This document shows, one piece after another, positions 25,547 to 33,835 of a stretch of 64,000 bases of DNA. Every line of letters begins with the position of its first letter. Position 1 is the stretch's first letter. Source of the stretch: DASUPK01 sp963728875 (GTDB lineage Bacteria; Actinomycetota; Thermoleophilia; Solirubrobacterales; 70-9). The stretch lies in assembly GCA_963728875.1 (NCBI GenBank), contig CAVSLJ010000002.1, positions 62,001 through 126,000 of the forward strand, read 5' to 3'. The position numbers and the translations under genes were made by a program. The notes under the pieces were generated by a model, which did not search any database, had not been told where the DNA came from, and was given only the letters and a program-made list of their open reading frames with translations.

Positions 25547-26926
25547 TCAGGCAACCGTGGCGGGACGAAGCTCCACGAACTCGCGGTCCGTGGCGCGCTC
25601 GAGCGCCTCCGCGGCGTCGAGCAGCAGCGCATCTGATCCCCAGGCGCCGAGCAGCTGGAGCGCCGCGGGCATTCCCCCGTCCAGGCCGACCGGAACGCTC
25701 ACGCCCGGGACCCCGGTGAGGTTCGCGAGGACGCCCTGCCGGGCATTGCCCGCATCCGCCGACTCGAGGCCCGAGGGCAGCTCGATCATCGGCTCGGCCA
25801 GCGACGGGGCGACGGCGGGGACCGCCGGCCAGGCGAGCAAATCGATCCCAGCGAAGAGAGCCGCCAGGTCGCGCCGGACCTTGGCGCGGACCCTGAACGC
25901 CCGCGCCGTCAGGCTCAGAGGCAGCAGAGCGCGCAGCTTGAGCACGCCGCGGTTGACCAGGCCGAGGTCAGGGCTGAGGTTGTTCAGAACACCCGGGACC
26001 AGATGCGCCGCCTCCTCCGCCTGCGCGACCAGCAGCGCCGCCGGGAGGATCAGGTCGAGGTCCGGCAGCTCCACCTCGAGCACCTCGCCGCCGACCTCGC
26101 CGCGGAGCGCTTCGAGCGCCGCCTCGCACGCCTCGCGCACGCCGGGCGCCGAGTCGCTCCAGTAGGGGTCGCGGACGACGCCGATCCGGAGACCACCGTC
26201 AAACGGGTTGCGCTGACGCGCACCCTCGCCTATGGCTGCGGGCAAATCCTCGCCGAAGAGGGCGGAGGCGAGCAGCCTGGCGTCGGCGGCGTCACGGCAG
26301 AGCGGGCCCGAGACGATCGTCTCCGTATTGGCGATGTGGTGGCCGTCCATCGCGGCGCGCCCGAAGGTGGGCTTCAGGCCGGTGAGACCGCAGTAGGCGG
26401 CCGGATAGCGAATCGAGCCGAGCCCATCGGCGCCGACGGCGCCTGCGACGAGTCCGCCGGCCACCCCAGCGGCCGGACCACTGGAGGAGCCGCCGGGGCA
26501 GCGTTCCAGGTCCCATGGGTTGTGGGCGGCTCCGTACAGGGAGGTGTTGCCGGTGCTGCTCGATCCGAGCTCGTGCATGTTGGCCACGCCCGCGATCACC
26601 GCCCCGGCGTCGCGGAGGGCCCGGTACGGGCCGGACTCGCCGGGCTCGAGCGTCACGCCCGGGACGGACGCGGCGCCGATCGTCTCCGCCCGCCAGGGAA
26701 GGGGCCACTCGTCCTTGATCAGGACAGGGACGCCGCGCAGCGGGCCGTCGGGGGCGCTCTCGAGCATCTCGCGGGATTGATCGGGGAAGGTCGCGATCAC
26801 CGCGTTCAGGTCCGGGTTGCGCTCCTCGATCCTGGCGAGGCACGTGTCCAGGAGCTCGCTCGCCTCGAGTTCGCCGGACGCGATCTGGGCGGCCTGCTCG
26901 CGCAGGGGAAGATCGAGAGCGTTCAT
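25547..26926 (-). CDS. Amidase (amidase signature family)
   Basis: A 459-residue amidase with the Ser-cisSer-Lys triad: Lys71 in VLIKDEW, the cis-Ser in CPGGSSSGPAAGVAGG, and the nucleophile Ser in GADGLGSIRYPAAYCG. The family hydrolyses small amides or transfers ammonia (GatA). The sequence lacks GatA-specific context and no gatB or gatC is near, so a free amidase is more likely. Its ATG overlaps the stop of a 66-residue upstream gene as ATGA, suggesting a partner protein as in the AtzE-AtzG pair. Confidence 0.9.
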   Translation of the reverse strand: MNALDLPLREQAAQIASGELEASELLDTCLARIEERNPDLNAVIATFPDQSREMLESAPDGPLRGVPVLIKDEWPLPWRAETIGAASVPGVTLEPGESGPYRALRDAGAVIAGVANMHELGSSSTGNTSLYGAAHNPWDLERCPGGSSSGPAAGVAGGLVAGAVGADGLGSIRYPAAYCGLTGLKPTFGRAAMDGHHIANTETIVSGPLCRDAADARLLASALFGEDLPAAIGEGARQRNPFDGGLRIGVVRDPYWSDSAPGVREACEAALEALRGEVGGEVLEVELPDLDLILPAALLVAQAEEAAHLVPGVLNNLSPDLGLVNRGVLKLRALLPLSLTARAFRVRAKVRRDLAALFAGIDLLAWPAVPAVAPSLAEPMIELPSGLESADAGNARQGVLANLTGVPGVSVPVGLDGGMPAALQLLGAWGSDALLLDAAEALERATDREFVELRPATVA

Positions 26927-27123
26927 GGCGCTGGCGGATTGGACAGGTCGGGATTCCGCTCGGGCTCGACGTCGTCGAGATCGGTGTCCCTGAGCAGCTC
27001 CATGCCGGGCTCATAGAGGGCCCAGACGCCCAGCATCACCGCCCGCTCGTCCTCATCCGCGTTGATTCCGAAGGTCTCGAGACCGCCGTTCAAATAGCTC
27101 TGGAATGCGGATTCGCCCTCCAC
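26923..27123 (-). CDS. Small amidase-linked protein (AtzG/GatC-like candidate)
   Basis: A 66-residue acidic protein starting at GTG 27123, which has an AAGG site nine bases upstream; a start at 27165 would add 14 unlikely residues. One or two helices (FQSYLNGGLETFGINADEDERAVMLGVWALYEP) lead to an extended tail DLDDVEPERNPDLSNPPAP. Size, position immediately before the amidase and the coupled ATGA junction recall AtzG or GatC, small subunits that wrap around an amidase and need it for stability. The match is by architecture, not by clear sequence identity. Confidence 0.6.
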   Translation of the reverse strand: MEGESAFQSYLNGGLETFGINADEDERAVMLGVWALYEPGMELLRDTDLDDVEPERNPDLSNPPAP

Positions 27124-27188
27124 CAGGCGAACCTTACCCGGGCGCGTTTGCAAGCACCCCCGCAACCCTCCTCGTCAAGGAGTGTTCA

Positions 27189-27980
27189 ATGAAGCTCATG
27201 GGCCAGGACGCTCACGCACTCGCACGCTTGCACAGGTGGACGGTCGCGATCGCGATCGCCATCTTCGCCGCCCTGCTCGCGGCCGTCATCGGCACCGGCA
27301 TCGCCGGCGCGGCGCCGCGCGTGATCGTGCTGGGCGCGGCAACTCCCGCGGCCCCGTCCTGCCCGACCAACTGCCAGGCCGTGGGCAAGACCACGGGCTT
27401 CCAGACGAACATCACCGGGGCGAAGAACCCGTTCTCGGTCACGGTCCGGGGACGGATCGTCGCCTGGTCGATCAAGACGGGCGCGCCGAGCACCAAGCCG
27501 AATCCCCAGAACAACAACCAGAGCGACTACGACTTCTTCACCAAGACCTTCGGCGGGACCCCCAAGGCGAGGATCGCGGTGCTGAAGCCGATCATGAAGT
27601 CGATCAAGGCCGGCAAGCCGATCTACAAGCTGAAGGCGCAATCCCCGGTCGAGGACCTCTCCGCGTTCCTGGGTCAGACCACCACCTTCACGCTCGACAC
27701 GCCCCTGCGGGTGAAGCCGAACAACGTGGTGGCGCTGACCGTCCCGACCTGGGTGCCTGCGTTCGCGATCAACCAGAGCGCGGACACCAAGTGGGTCGCC
27801 AGCCGCAAGAAGGGCAAGTGCAACAACACCGAGGACATCCTGGCCGGGGCGCCGCAGGATGCACTCGGCACACAGCGCGCCTACGGCTGCACCTACAACA
27901 CGGCCCGCCTGCTCTACTCGGCGACCGTCGTCGCCGACCCGAACCAGTCGGCACCCAAGCAGCCGGGCAAGAAGAAGTAG
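27189..27980 (+). CDS. Secreted protein of unknown function
   Basis: A 263-residue protein with a Shine-Dalgarno AAGGAG seven bases before ATG 27189. It has a signal or anchor helix (VAIAIAIFAALLAAVIGTGIAGA), then a beta-rich extracellular domain with four cysteines: CPTNCQ near the start, and KGKCNN plus YGCTYN near the end, likely two disulfides. The tail is basic (APKQPGKKK). No enzyme motif is visible. It is convergent with the downstream lipoprotein gene, the two stops being adjacent. Confidence 0.75.
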   Translation: MKLMGQDAHALARLHRWTVAIAIAIFAALLAAVIGTGIAGAAPRVIVLGAATPAAPSCPTNCQAVGKTTGFQTNITGAKNPFSVTVRGRIVAWSIKTGAPSTKPNPQNNNQSDYDFFTKTFGGTPKARIAVLKPIMKSIKAGKPIYKLKAQSPVEDLSAFLGQTTTFTLDTPLRVKPNNVVALTVPTWVPAFAINQSADTKWVASRKKGKCNNTEDILAGAPQDALGTQRAYGCTYNTARLLYSATVVADPNQSAPKQPGKKK

Positions 27981-28286
27981 TCAGCCGCAGGCGTCCGGGT
28001 TCTGCTTGCACTGCTGTTCGAAGGCGGCCTGCGGGCTCCCCTTCTTCGGCGGGACGTCGTTGGTCTCGGAATCCGGTTGCCGTGGATTGAAGGTCGTGCT
28101 CCCGGTGGTGGTGCCCGGGGCCGTCGTCGTGGACGCCGCCGTCGAGGCGGTGGGCACCGGGGAGGTCACGGCCGGGATGGAGACCGGGTGCGTCGTCGTC
28201 TCGCCGGAGCTGTCGCCGCCGCATCCCGCGGCGACCAGCCCGATGGCGAGCGCCAGCGGGATGACAGCCCGATATCGGCGGCTCAC
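27981..28286 (-). CDS. Small Thr-rich lipoprotein
   Basis: A 101-residue predicted lipoprotein. GTG 28286 overlaps the zinc-ribbon gene stop as GTGA. The signal PLALAIGLVAAGC has a lipobox, then GGDSS and a long Ser/Thr/Pro linker, ending with a short cysteine-bearing segment (FEQQCKQNPDACG). It resembles in style the doubtful lipoprotein at 35966. Function unknown. Confidence 0.65.
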   Translation of the reverse strand: MSRRYRAVIPLALAIGLVAAGCGGDSSGETTTHPVSIPAVTSPVPTASTAASTTTAPGTTTGSTTFNPRQPDSETNDVPPKKGSPQAAFEQQCKQNPDACG

Positions 28287-28558
28287 GAGCCGTCGAGGGC
28301 CGGCTGGCGCAGCCCGCAATACGGGCAGTCGCTGACGTCCAGCCCGATCAGCTGCTTGCAGCGGCGGCAGGTGCGCAGGTTCTCCGGGGACCTGACGAGG
28401 GCGGACTCGGAAGGGGCGAGCGGCAACACCGCCGCCGCGACGTGCATCTCCTCGCCGGTCTCGCGGTCGACATAGACGCCGTCGGGCCTGATCCTCGCGA
28501 GCGCCTCGCGCCCGGAGGCGGGTGCCCTCAGCCGATAGGTCTGCTCGGGGTTCTGCAT
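28283..28558 (-). CDS. Small zinc-ribbon protein
   Basis: A 91-residue cytoplasmic protein. The N-terminal half is beta-rich (RPDGVYVDRETGEEM); the C-terminus carries CRRCKQLIGLDVSDCPYCG, a four-cysteine zinc ribbon with two CxxC knuckles. It is the first gene of a two-gene unit with the lipoprotein downstream. Function is unknown. It diverges from a glycosyltransferase gene, with only 26 bases between the starts. Confidence 0.65.
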   Translation of the reverse strand: MQNPEQTYRLRAPASGREALARIRPDGVYVDRETGEEMHVAAAVLPLAPSESALVRSPENLRTCRRCKQLIGLDVSDCPYCGLRQPALDGS

Positions 28559-28571
28559 CGCGCGCGCACAA

Positions 28572-28577
28572 TACCGT
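28572..28577 (+). promoter_or_regulatory. -10 box TACCGT of a leaderless promoter
   Basis: TACCGT ends seven bases before the GTG start at 28585; no Shine-Dalgarno is present in the 26-base divergent gap. Confidence 0.4.
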
Positions 28578-28584
28578 GCCCACC

Positions 28585-30096
28585 GTGCGGATCCTCATCT
28601 TCCACGGATACCTGCTGCGGGGCACCGGCAGCAACGTCTACAACGCCAGCCTGGCGCAGACCCTCGCCGCTCAGGGGCACGAGGTCCATCTCTTCTGCCA
28701 GGACCGCAGGGCGGACGAACTGGAGTGGGTGCGGAACAGCGACAACCTCACCGTGCACATTCCCGACATCGGAGGGCTCCTGCCGGTATTCGTCGCCGAC
28801 CGCTACGAGGGGTTCGAGGTCAAGACCTTTCCCGAGCTCACGGACCAAGAGCTCGATCGCTACCTCGACTCGAACGTCGCAGCGGTTCGCGATGTGGTCG
28901 GCTCGTTCGGCGAGCCTGACGCCGCGCTGGCCAATCACCTGATCATGGGCCCCGTGATCCTCGCCAGGGCGGGTCTCCGCTTCGCGATCAAGGTCCACGG
29001 CTCCGACATCTCCTACACCGTCCGTCCGCATCCCGAGCGGTTCGTCCCGTACGCCCGGGAGGGGACAGACGCAGCCGCCGGCATTCTCGCCGGCTCCTCC
29101 CACACGGCGCGAGCGCTGTTCGAGACCGTGCCCGATCCAAGCCTGCCGGAGCGCACCAGGCTCGGTCCTCCCGGCGTCGACGTCCATCGGTTCCGGCCCC
29201 ATCCGGAGAACGAGGCGCTCCGTGACCTCGGCAGGCTCGCCGCCGACCTGGCGACGGAGTCGCCCGCCGATCCGGAGGAAAGCGAGGACTCCTTCGGGCG
29301 CGACGGCCCGGCTCTCTCCGAGGCGCTGCGCGCCTGGGGGGACGGCGACGTCCGGGTCCTCTTCGTCGGCAAGCTCCTGGTCAGCAAGGGGGTCGACCTG
29401 CTGGCGGCGGCCTGGCCGCTGATACATCGCGAGCGAACCGAGGCCGGCGCCGCCGCGCCGCGCCTCCTGTTCATCGGCTTCGGGGCCTTCGAGGAGGGAC
29501 TGCGGAGGCTGATCGACGCGCTCGAGGGCGGGGACCTCGATGCGGCTCGAGAGATCGCGGCGCGGGGTCGCGGCCTGGAGGGGGGCGACGACGCGCCCCT
29601 GCCCATCCTCTCCGCGTTCCTGGCCGACCCACCCGACGGCTACTTGGACGCGGCTCGCGCGGCGGCCGGGTCGATCCTGGTCGGCGGCCGCCTCGAGCAC
29701 GATGAGGTCGCCGACGTGATGCCGGCAGCCGACACCTTCGCCATGCCGAGCACCTGGCCGGAGGCCTTCGGGATGGTCCCGGCCGAGTCGGCGTCCTGCG
29801 GGGTCCCGCCCGTGGCGGCGGACCACTCGGGGATGCGGGAGGTCGCGCGGCTGCTCGCCGAGGCGGTGCCGCCGGACCTCGGCCGGCTGCTCAGCTTCCC
29901 GGTCGACGCCGAGGCGATCACGGAGCTCGCCGAGCGGCTCGATGGCTGGCTGGCCCTCGATCCAGAGCGTCGTCGCGAGGCCGGTCTGGCGCTATCCACG
30001 CGGGTGGACGAGCTGTGGAGCTGGGAGGGCGTCGCCCGGACGGTCCTAGCAGCTTCTGCGGGCGAGCTCGAGCGGCTGCCGAGGGTTACCGGCTGA
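28585..30096 (+). CDS. GT4-family glycosyltransferase
   Basis: A 503-residue retaining GT-B glycosyltransferase. The N-terminal domain begins VRILIFHGYLLRGTGSNVYNASLAQ, with the acceptor-side glycine loop; KVHGSD follows. In the donor domain, VLFVGKLLVSKGVDLLAAAW and TFAMPSTWPEAFGMVPAESA give the EX7E motif. It has an unusual insert of about 80 residues around 315-400 with acidic segments. The sugar donor and acceptor are unknown. GTG 28585 is chosen because it yields the canonical first strand. Confidence 0.9.
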   Translation: MRILIFHGYLLRGTGSNVYNASLAQTLAAQGHEVHLFCQDRRADELEWVRNSDNLTVHIPDIGGLLPVFVADRYEGFEVKTFPELTDQELDRYLDSNVAAVRDVVGSFGEPDAALANHLIMGPVILARAGLRFAIKVHGSDISYTVRPHPERFVPYAREGTDAAAGILAGSSHTARALFETVPDPSLPERTRLGPPGVDVHRFRPHPENEALRDLGRLAADLATESPADPEESEDSFGRDGPALSEALRAWGDGDVRVLFVGKLLVSKGVDLLAAAWPLIHRERTEAGAAAPRLLFIGFGAFEEGLRRLIDALEGGDLDAAREIAARGRGLEGGDDAPLPILSAFLADPPDGYLDAARAAAGSILVGGRLEHDEVADVMPAADTFAMPSTWPEAFGMVPAESASCGVPPVAADHSGMREVARLLAEAVPPDLGRLLSFPVDAEAITELAERLDGWLALDPERRREAGLALSTRVDELWSWEGVARTVLAASAGELERLPRVTG

Positions 30097-30104
30097 GTCC
30101 TGAA

Positions 30105-30110
30105 TAGAAT
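30105..30110 (+). promoter_or_regulatory. -10 box TAGAAT of a leaderless promoter for the cox operon
   Basis: TAGAAT lies eight bases before the coxB ATG with no Shine-Dalgarno between, so the oxidase mRNA probably starts at or next to the ATG. Confidence 0.5.
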
Positions 30111-30118
30111 GCCGCGCG

Positions 30119-30877
30119 ATGCGGGGCCTACCCATAGGCAAGCTGATCGCGGCAGTGATCGTCCTGACCGTCGTCACCTCGGTGATCATGTTGATCCCGA
30201 ACTGGGACGGCGAGCAGGCGTCGACCGCGGCTCCCAAGATCGACACGCTGCTCGACGTGATCATCGTGATCGCGTCGTTCGTCTTCTCGATCGTGATGGT
30301 GATGATGATCTACTCGATCTGGAAGTGGCGGGCGAAGCCGGGGGACGAGTCGGACGGCGCGCCGATCCACGGCAACACGCGCGTCGAGATCGCCTGGACC
30401 GCGATCCCGACCGTGATCGTCCTCGGGCTGGCGGTCTACTCGTGGATCACCCTCGACAACATCGAGGCGCACGACCCGGACCGCATGGTGGTGGACGTCT
30501 ACTCCCAGCAGTACGAGTGGCACTTCGACTATCCGGAGACGGGGACGACCTCGCGCGAGCTGCACGTTCCGGTCGACCGGCAGATCGAGTTCCGGATGCA
30601 CGCGCTCGACGTCATCCACTCGTTCTGGGTCCCGGAGTGGCGGATCAAGAAGGACAACGTCCCGGGAATCACCACGCGGGCGTACGTGACGCCCACGAAG
30701 ACCGGGGACTTCACCCTCATCTGCACGGAGCTCTGCGGCATCGGCCACTCGACGATGAGGGCGCCCGTGGTGGTGGAGCCCTCGCAGACCTCCTGGCAGG
30801 AGTGGGCGGCGAAGCAGCCCCCGATCAAGCAGGGCGAGGTGCCGGGTCAGACGACGCCGAAGGTCGTGAAACAGTGA
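30119..30877 (+). CDS. coxB: Cytochrome c oxidase subunit II (CuA-binding)
   Basis: A 252-residue membrane-anchored subunit that receives electrons from cytochrome c. It has an N-terminal hydrophobic segment and two membrane helices (about 40-62 and 88-108), then the cupredoxin domain. The CuA ligands are complete: His in VIHSFWVPEW and CTELCGIGHSTM (two Cys, His, Met). It lacks a fused cytochrome c domain, so a separate cytochrome, perhaps the diheme lipoprotein at 37007, would feed it. First gene of coxB-coxA-USP-coxC. Confidence 0.95.
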   Translation: MRGLPIGKLIAAVIVLTVVTSVIMLIPNWDGEQASTAAPKIDTLLDVIIVIASFVFSIVMVMMIYSIWKWRAKPGDESDGAPIHGNTRVEIAWTAIPTVIVLGLAVYSWITLDNIEAHDPDRMVVDVYSQQYEWHFDYPETGTTSRELHVPVDRQIEFRMHALDVIHSFWVPEWRIKKDNVPGITTRAYVTPTKTGDFTLICTELCGIGHSTMRAPVVVEPSQTSWQEWAAKQPPIKQGEVPGQTTPKVVKQ

Positions 30878-30914
30878 GCTTAGGAACGGTTGGAATAATC
30901 AGTCCGATGGAAGG

Positions 30915-32840
30915 ATGGCGGGAGTGACTGCGGCCCTGTTCAAGAACCCTGGCTGGTGGCGGGCCATGACCTACACGATCCTGGCCGGGGCCTTTGGCCT
31001 CGGGCTGGTCGTCGCGCTGCGCAAGGTCTCCGGGCTGCCGGCGTTCCAGACCGAGCAGACGGGCTATCCCCAGGTCATCGTCCCGGCGATCACCGCGCCG
31101 CTCGGCTTCCTGATCGGCATCGGCTGCTTCGACTACTGGTTCCGCTGGGCGGTGGGCGGCCCGACCTTCCCCGTCGAGCGCGAGCACGAGAACCACGGCG
31201 CCTACAGCTGGCGCGACTACTTCAAGGTCAACACCGACCACAAGGTGATCGGGATCCAGTACCTGGTCACGACCTTCTTCTTCTTTTTCGTCGGCGGCCT
31301 GATCGCGATGATCATGCGGGCGGAGCTGGCGCAGCCCGGCACCCAGATCGTCGACCCGAGCACGTTCAACAGCCTCTTCTCGACGCACGCGGCGTTGATG
31401 ATCTTCGTCTTCGTCATCCCGGCCTTCGCCGGGATCGCGAACTACGTCCTGCCGCTGATGATCGGCGCGCCGGACATGGCGTTCCCGCGGCTGAACGCCC
31501 TGAGCTTCTGGATGCTGCCCCTCGCCGGCCTCCTCTTCCTCGGCAGCTACCTGGCGCCGGGCGGCGCGTTCGACGCGGGCTGGACCGGGTACGCGCCGCT
31601 CTCCACCGGAGCGCCGTTGGGCCAGTCGTTCTTCAACTTGGGAGTGCAGTTCGCCGGCGCCTCGTCGATCGCCACAGCGCTCAACTTCCTGGTCACGATC
31701 GTGACCATGCGCGCGCCCGGGATGAACTTCTGGCGCCTGCCGCTGCTGGTCTGGGCGAACCTCTCGACTTCGCTGCTCGTGGTCGCCGCGACGCCGTTCA
31801 TCGCGGGCGTGCAGTTCATGGTCCTCTTCGACCGGATCCTGCACACGAACTTCTTCCAGGCGGCCTTCGGCGGGGACGTGATCAGCTACCAGCACATCTT
31901 CTGGTTCTACTCGCACCCGGCCGTCTACATCATGATGCTGCCGGGCTTCGGGATCATCAGCGAGGTGATCTCGACCCACTCGCGGAAGCCGATCTTCGGC
32001 TACCGGCTGATGGCGCTGGCGCTGATCGGGATCGTGGTGCTCTCCTACTCGGTCTGGGCACACCACATGTTCGTCGCCGGCATGTTCAGCTGGCTGCGGG
32101 TGCCGATGATGATCACGACGCTGCTGATCGCGGTGCCGACCGGCATCAAGATCTTCTCCTGGCTGGGGACCCTCTTCGAGGGGGTGATCCACCTCAGATC
32201 GACGTCGATGCTCTTCGCTCTCGGCTTCATCGCCACCTTCACGATCGGCGGCATCTCGGGCGTGATGCTCGGGATGATCCCGATCGACATCCACGTCTCT
32301 GACACCTACTTCGTCGTGGCGCACATCCACTTCGTGCTCTTCGGCGGCTCGGTCTTCACGATCTTCGCCGGCGTCTACCACTGGTTCCCGAAGATGACCG
32401 GGCGGATGTACGACGAGAAGCTCGGCCGGATCCACTTCTGGCTCACCCTCGTCGGGATGCTCGGCACCTTCATCCCGATGCACTGGATCGGCATGGAGGG
32501 GATGCCGCGCCGGGTCGCCGACTACTCCGCTCAGTTCGGAGACTGGAACCTGTTCATCTCGATCTGCGCGTTCCTGCTCGGCGCCGCCCAGCTGATCTTC
32601 CTCTACAACATGATCGTCAGCTGGCGCTTCGGCCCCAAGGCGGGCCCGAACCCGTGGCGCGCCAAGACCATCGAGTGGCAGGTCTCATCACCGCCGCCGG
32701 TCTTCAACTTCGATGAGATCCCGCGCGTCGTCGGTGGTCCGTATGAGTACGGTGTTCCCGGCGCGAGGCACGTGATCATGCCCGGCGAGGAGGCTGAGGT
32801 CAGGGAGCCGCAGAAGGCCGGGGTGGGGGCGCCCACGTGA
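30915..32840 (+). CDS. coxA: Cytochrome c oxidase subunit I, type A2 heme-copper oxidase
   Basis: Catalytic subunit reducing O2 and pumping protons. All ligands are present: His158 (heme a, STHAAL), His334 and Tyr338 (CuB and crosslink, YSHPAVY), His383/384 (WAHHM), His470 and His472 (VAHIHF). Tyr-Ser in place of the D-channel Glu (YSHPAV instead of GHPEV) marks the A2 subfamily. Residues 1-100 add two extra membrane helices (ILAGAFGLGLVVAL and VIVPAITAPLGFLIGIGCF) before the canonical TDHKVIGIQY start. Length 641. Its GTGA junction with the next gene shows tight coupling. Confidence 0.96.
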   Translation: MAGVTAALFKNPGWWRAMTYTILAGAFGLGLVVALRKVSGLPAFQTEQTGYPQVIVPAITAPLGFLIGIGCFDYWFRWAVGGPTFPVEREHENHGAYSWRDYFKVNTDHKVIGIQYLVTTFFFFFVGGLIAMIMRAELAQPGTQIVDPSTFNSLFSTHAALMIFVFVIPAFAGIANYVLPLMIGAPDMAFPRLNALSFWMLPLAGLLFLGSYLAPGGAFDAGWTGYAPLSTGAPLGQSFFNLGVQFAGASSIATALNFLVTIVTMRAPGMNFWRLPLLVWANLSTSLLVVAATPFIAGVQFMVLFDRILHTNFFQAAFGGDVISYQHIFWFYSHPAVYIMMLPGFGIISEVISTHSRKPIFGYRLMALALIGIVVLSYSVWAHHMFVAGMFSWLRVPMMITTLLIAVPTGIKIFSWLGTLFEGVIHLRSTSMLFALGFIATFTIGGISGVMLGMIPIDIHVSDTYFVVAHIHFVLFGGSVFTIFAGVYHWFPKMTGRMYDEKLGRIHFWLTLVGMLGTFIPMHWIGMEGMPRRVADYSAQFGDWNLFISICAFLLGAAQLIFLYNMIVSWRFGPKAGPNPWRAKTIEWQVSSPPPVFNFDEIPRVVGGPYEYGVPGARHVIMPGEEAEVREPQKAGVGAPT

Positions 32841-33835
32841 CCGAGCAGACGACCGAGCGGAGCGCCGAGGCGATCACCGACGTCGGCACGCCTCAGGAGC
32901 ACGCCTCCGAGGTCGTCGCCAAGCGGGAGATCGCGACCTTCGGCGATCCCGACCCGCCCCCCACGCGGGAGGGAGTCAAGCGCGTGCTGGCCTTCCTCAA
33001 CGAGGTCGCCGGCGGCCGCAAGCTGCTGACCGCCTGCCGCGAGCTCTCCGATGCGGGCGCGGACCACTTCGCGGTGGTCGCCCCGCAGAACCTGCCGATC
33101 GTCGGCCAGCTCGTCGACACGGAGGAGCGCCGCGCCGCCGCGCAGAGCCGGGTGGACGTGACCCAGTCGGTCCTGCGGGAATTCGGAATCGAGTCCGAGG
33201 GGGCGGTGATGGACCCGAATCCGATGCTGGCCCTCGATGACGCTGTGCGGGCAACCGCGCCGGACTACATCCTGCTCTCCTGCCTCTACGAGACTCGGTA
33301 TGGGCTGACCCGCAAGGACCTGGTGGAATGGGCGAAGTCCCGCTACGACCGCGTCGAGCACATCCCCGTCCGCGTGGACGACGACGCGGTGCGCTGGGAT
33401 CTGACCCACACGCTGGTCGTGGCGACGCAGACGGTCAACAGCCGGGACCTGGTCAGCCGCCTCGAGGAGCGCGCCAAGGAGGGCCCGCACCGCTACACGT
33501 TCATCTGCCCGCGCTCCGGCGCGATCAGCCGCGAGGAGGTCTGCTCGCGGCTCGCGGCGACGCTCGCCGAGATGTACCGCAACGAGATCGACGCCACCGG
33601 GCAGCCGATGAGCCCCGACCCGTTCCACGCGGTCAAGAACGCGATCGAGCACTATCGGATTGACGACATCCTGATCTCGACCCTGAAGGGCGAGCAGTCC
33701 AAGTGGCTGGAGGAGGGCCTGATCGAGAAGGTGCAGGCGCTCACCGACAAGCCCGTCGAGCACATCGAGTCCGGCACCGAGCCGGCGACCTCCCGCAGCG
33801 AGGCGGCGCCTGTGGGCGCTGGAGCTGAGGGCTGA
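32837..33835 (+). CDS. Doubled USP-like protein embedded in the cox operon
   Basis: A 332-residue soluble protein inside the coxA-coxC interval; GTG 32837 overlaps the coxA stop and its own TGA overlaps coxC as TGATG, so it is co-translated with oxidase subunits. Two similar alpha/beta halves are visible: residues 45-180 (KRVLAFLNEVAGG, DYILLSCLYET, VEHIPVRV) and 190-310 (HTLVVATQTVNSRDLV, DDILISTLKGEQSKW, VEHIESG). They resemble universal-stress-protein folds, though without the ATP-binding G-2x-G-9x-G-S motif. Function unknown; a role in oxidase regulation or assembly is an inference from position. Confidence 0.7.
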   Translation: MTEQTTERSAEAITDVGTPQEHASEVVAKREIATFGDPDPPPTREGVKRVLAFLNEVAGGRKLLTACRELSDAGADHFAVVAPQNLPIVGQLVDTEERRAAAQSRVDVTQSVLREFGIESEGAVMDPNPMLALDDAVRATAPDYILLSCLYETRYGLTRKDLVEWAKSRYDRVEHIPVRVDDDAVRWDLTHTLVVATQTVNSRDLVSRLEERAKEGPHRYTFICPRSGAISREEVCSRLAATLAEMYRNEIDATGQPMSPDPFHAVKNAIEHYRIDDILISTLKGEQSKWLEEGLIEKVQALTDKPVEHIESGTEPATSRSEAAPVGAGAEG

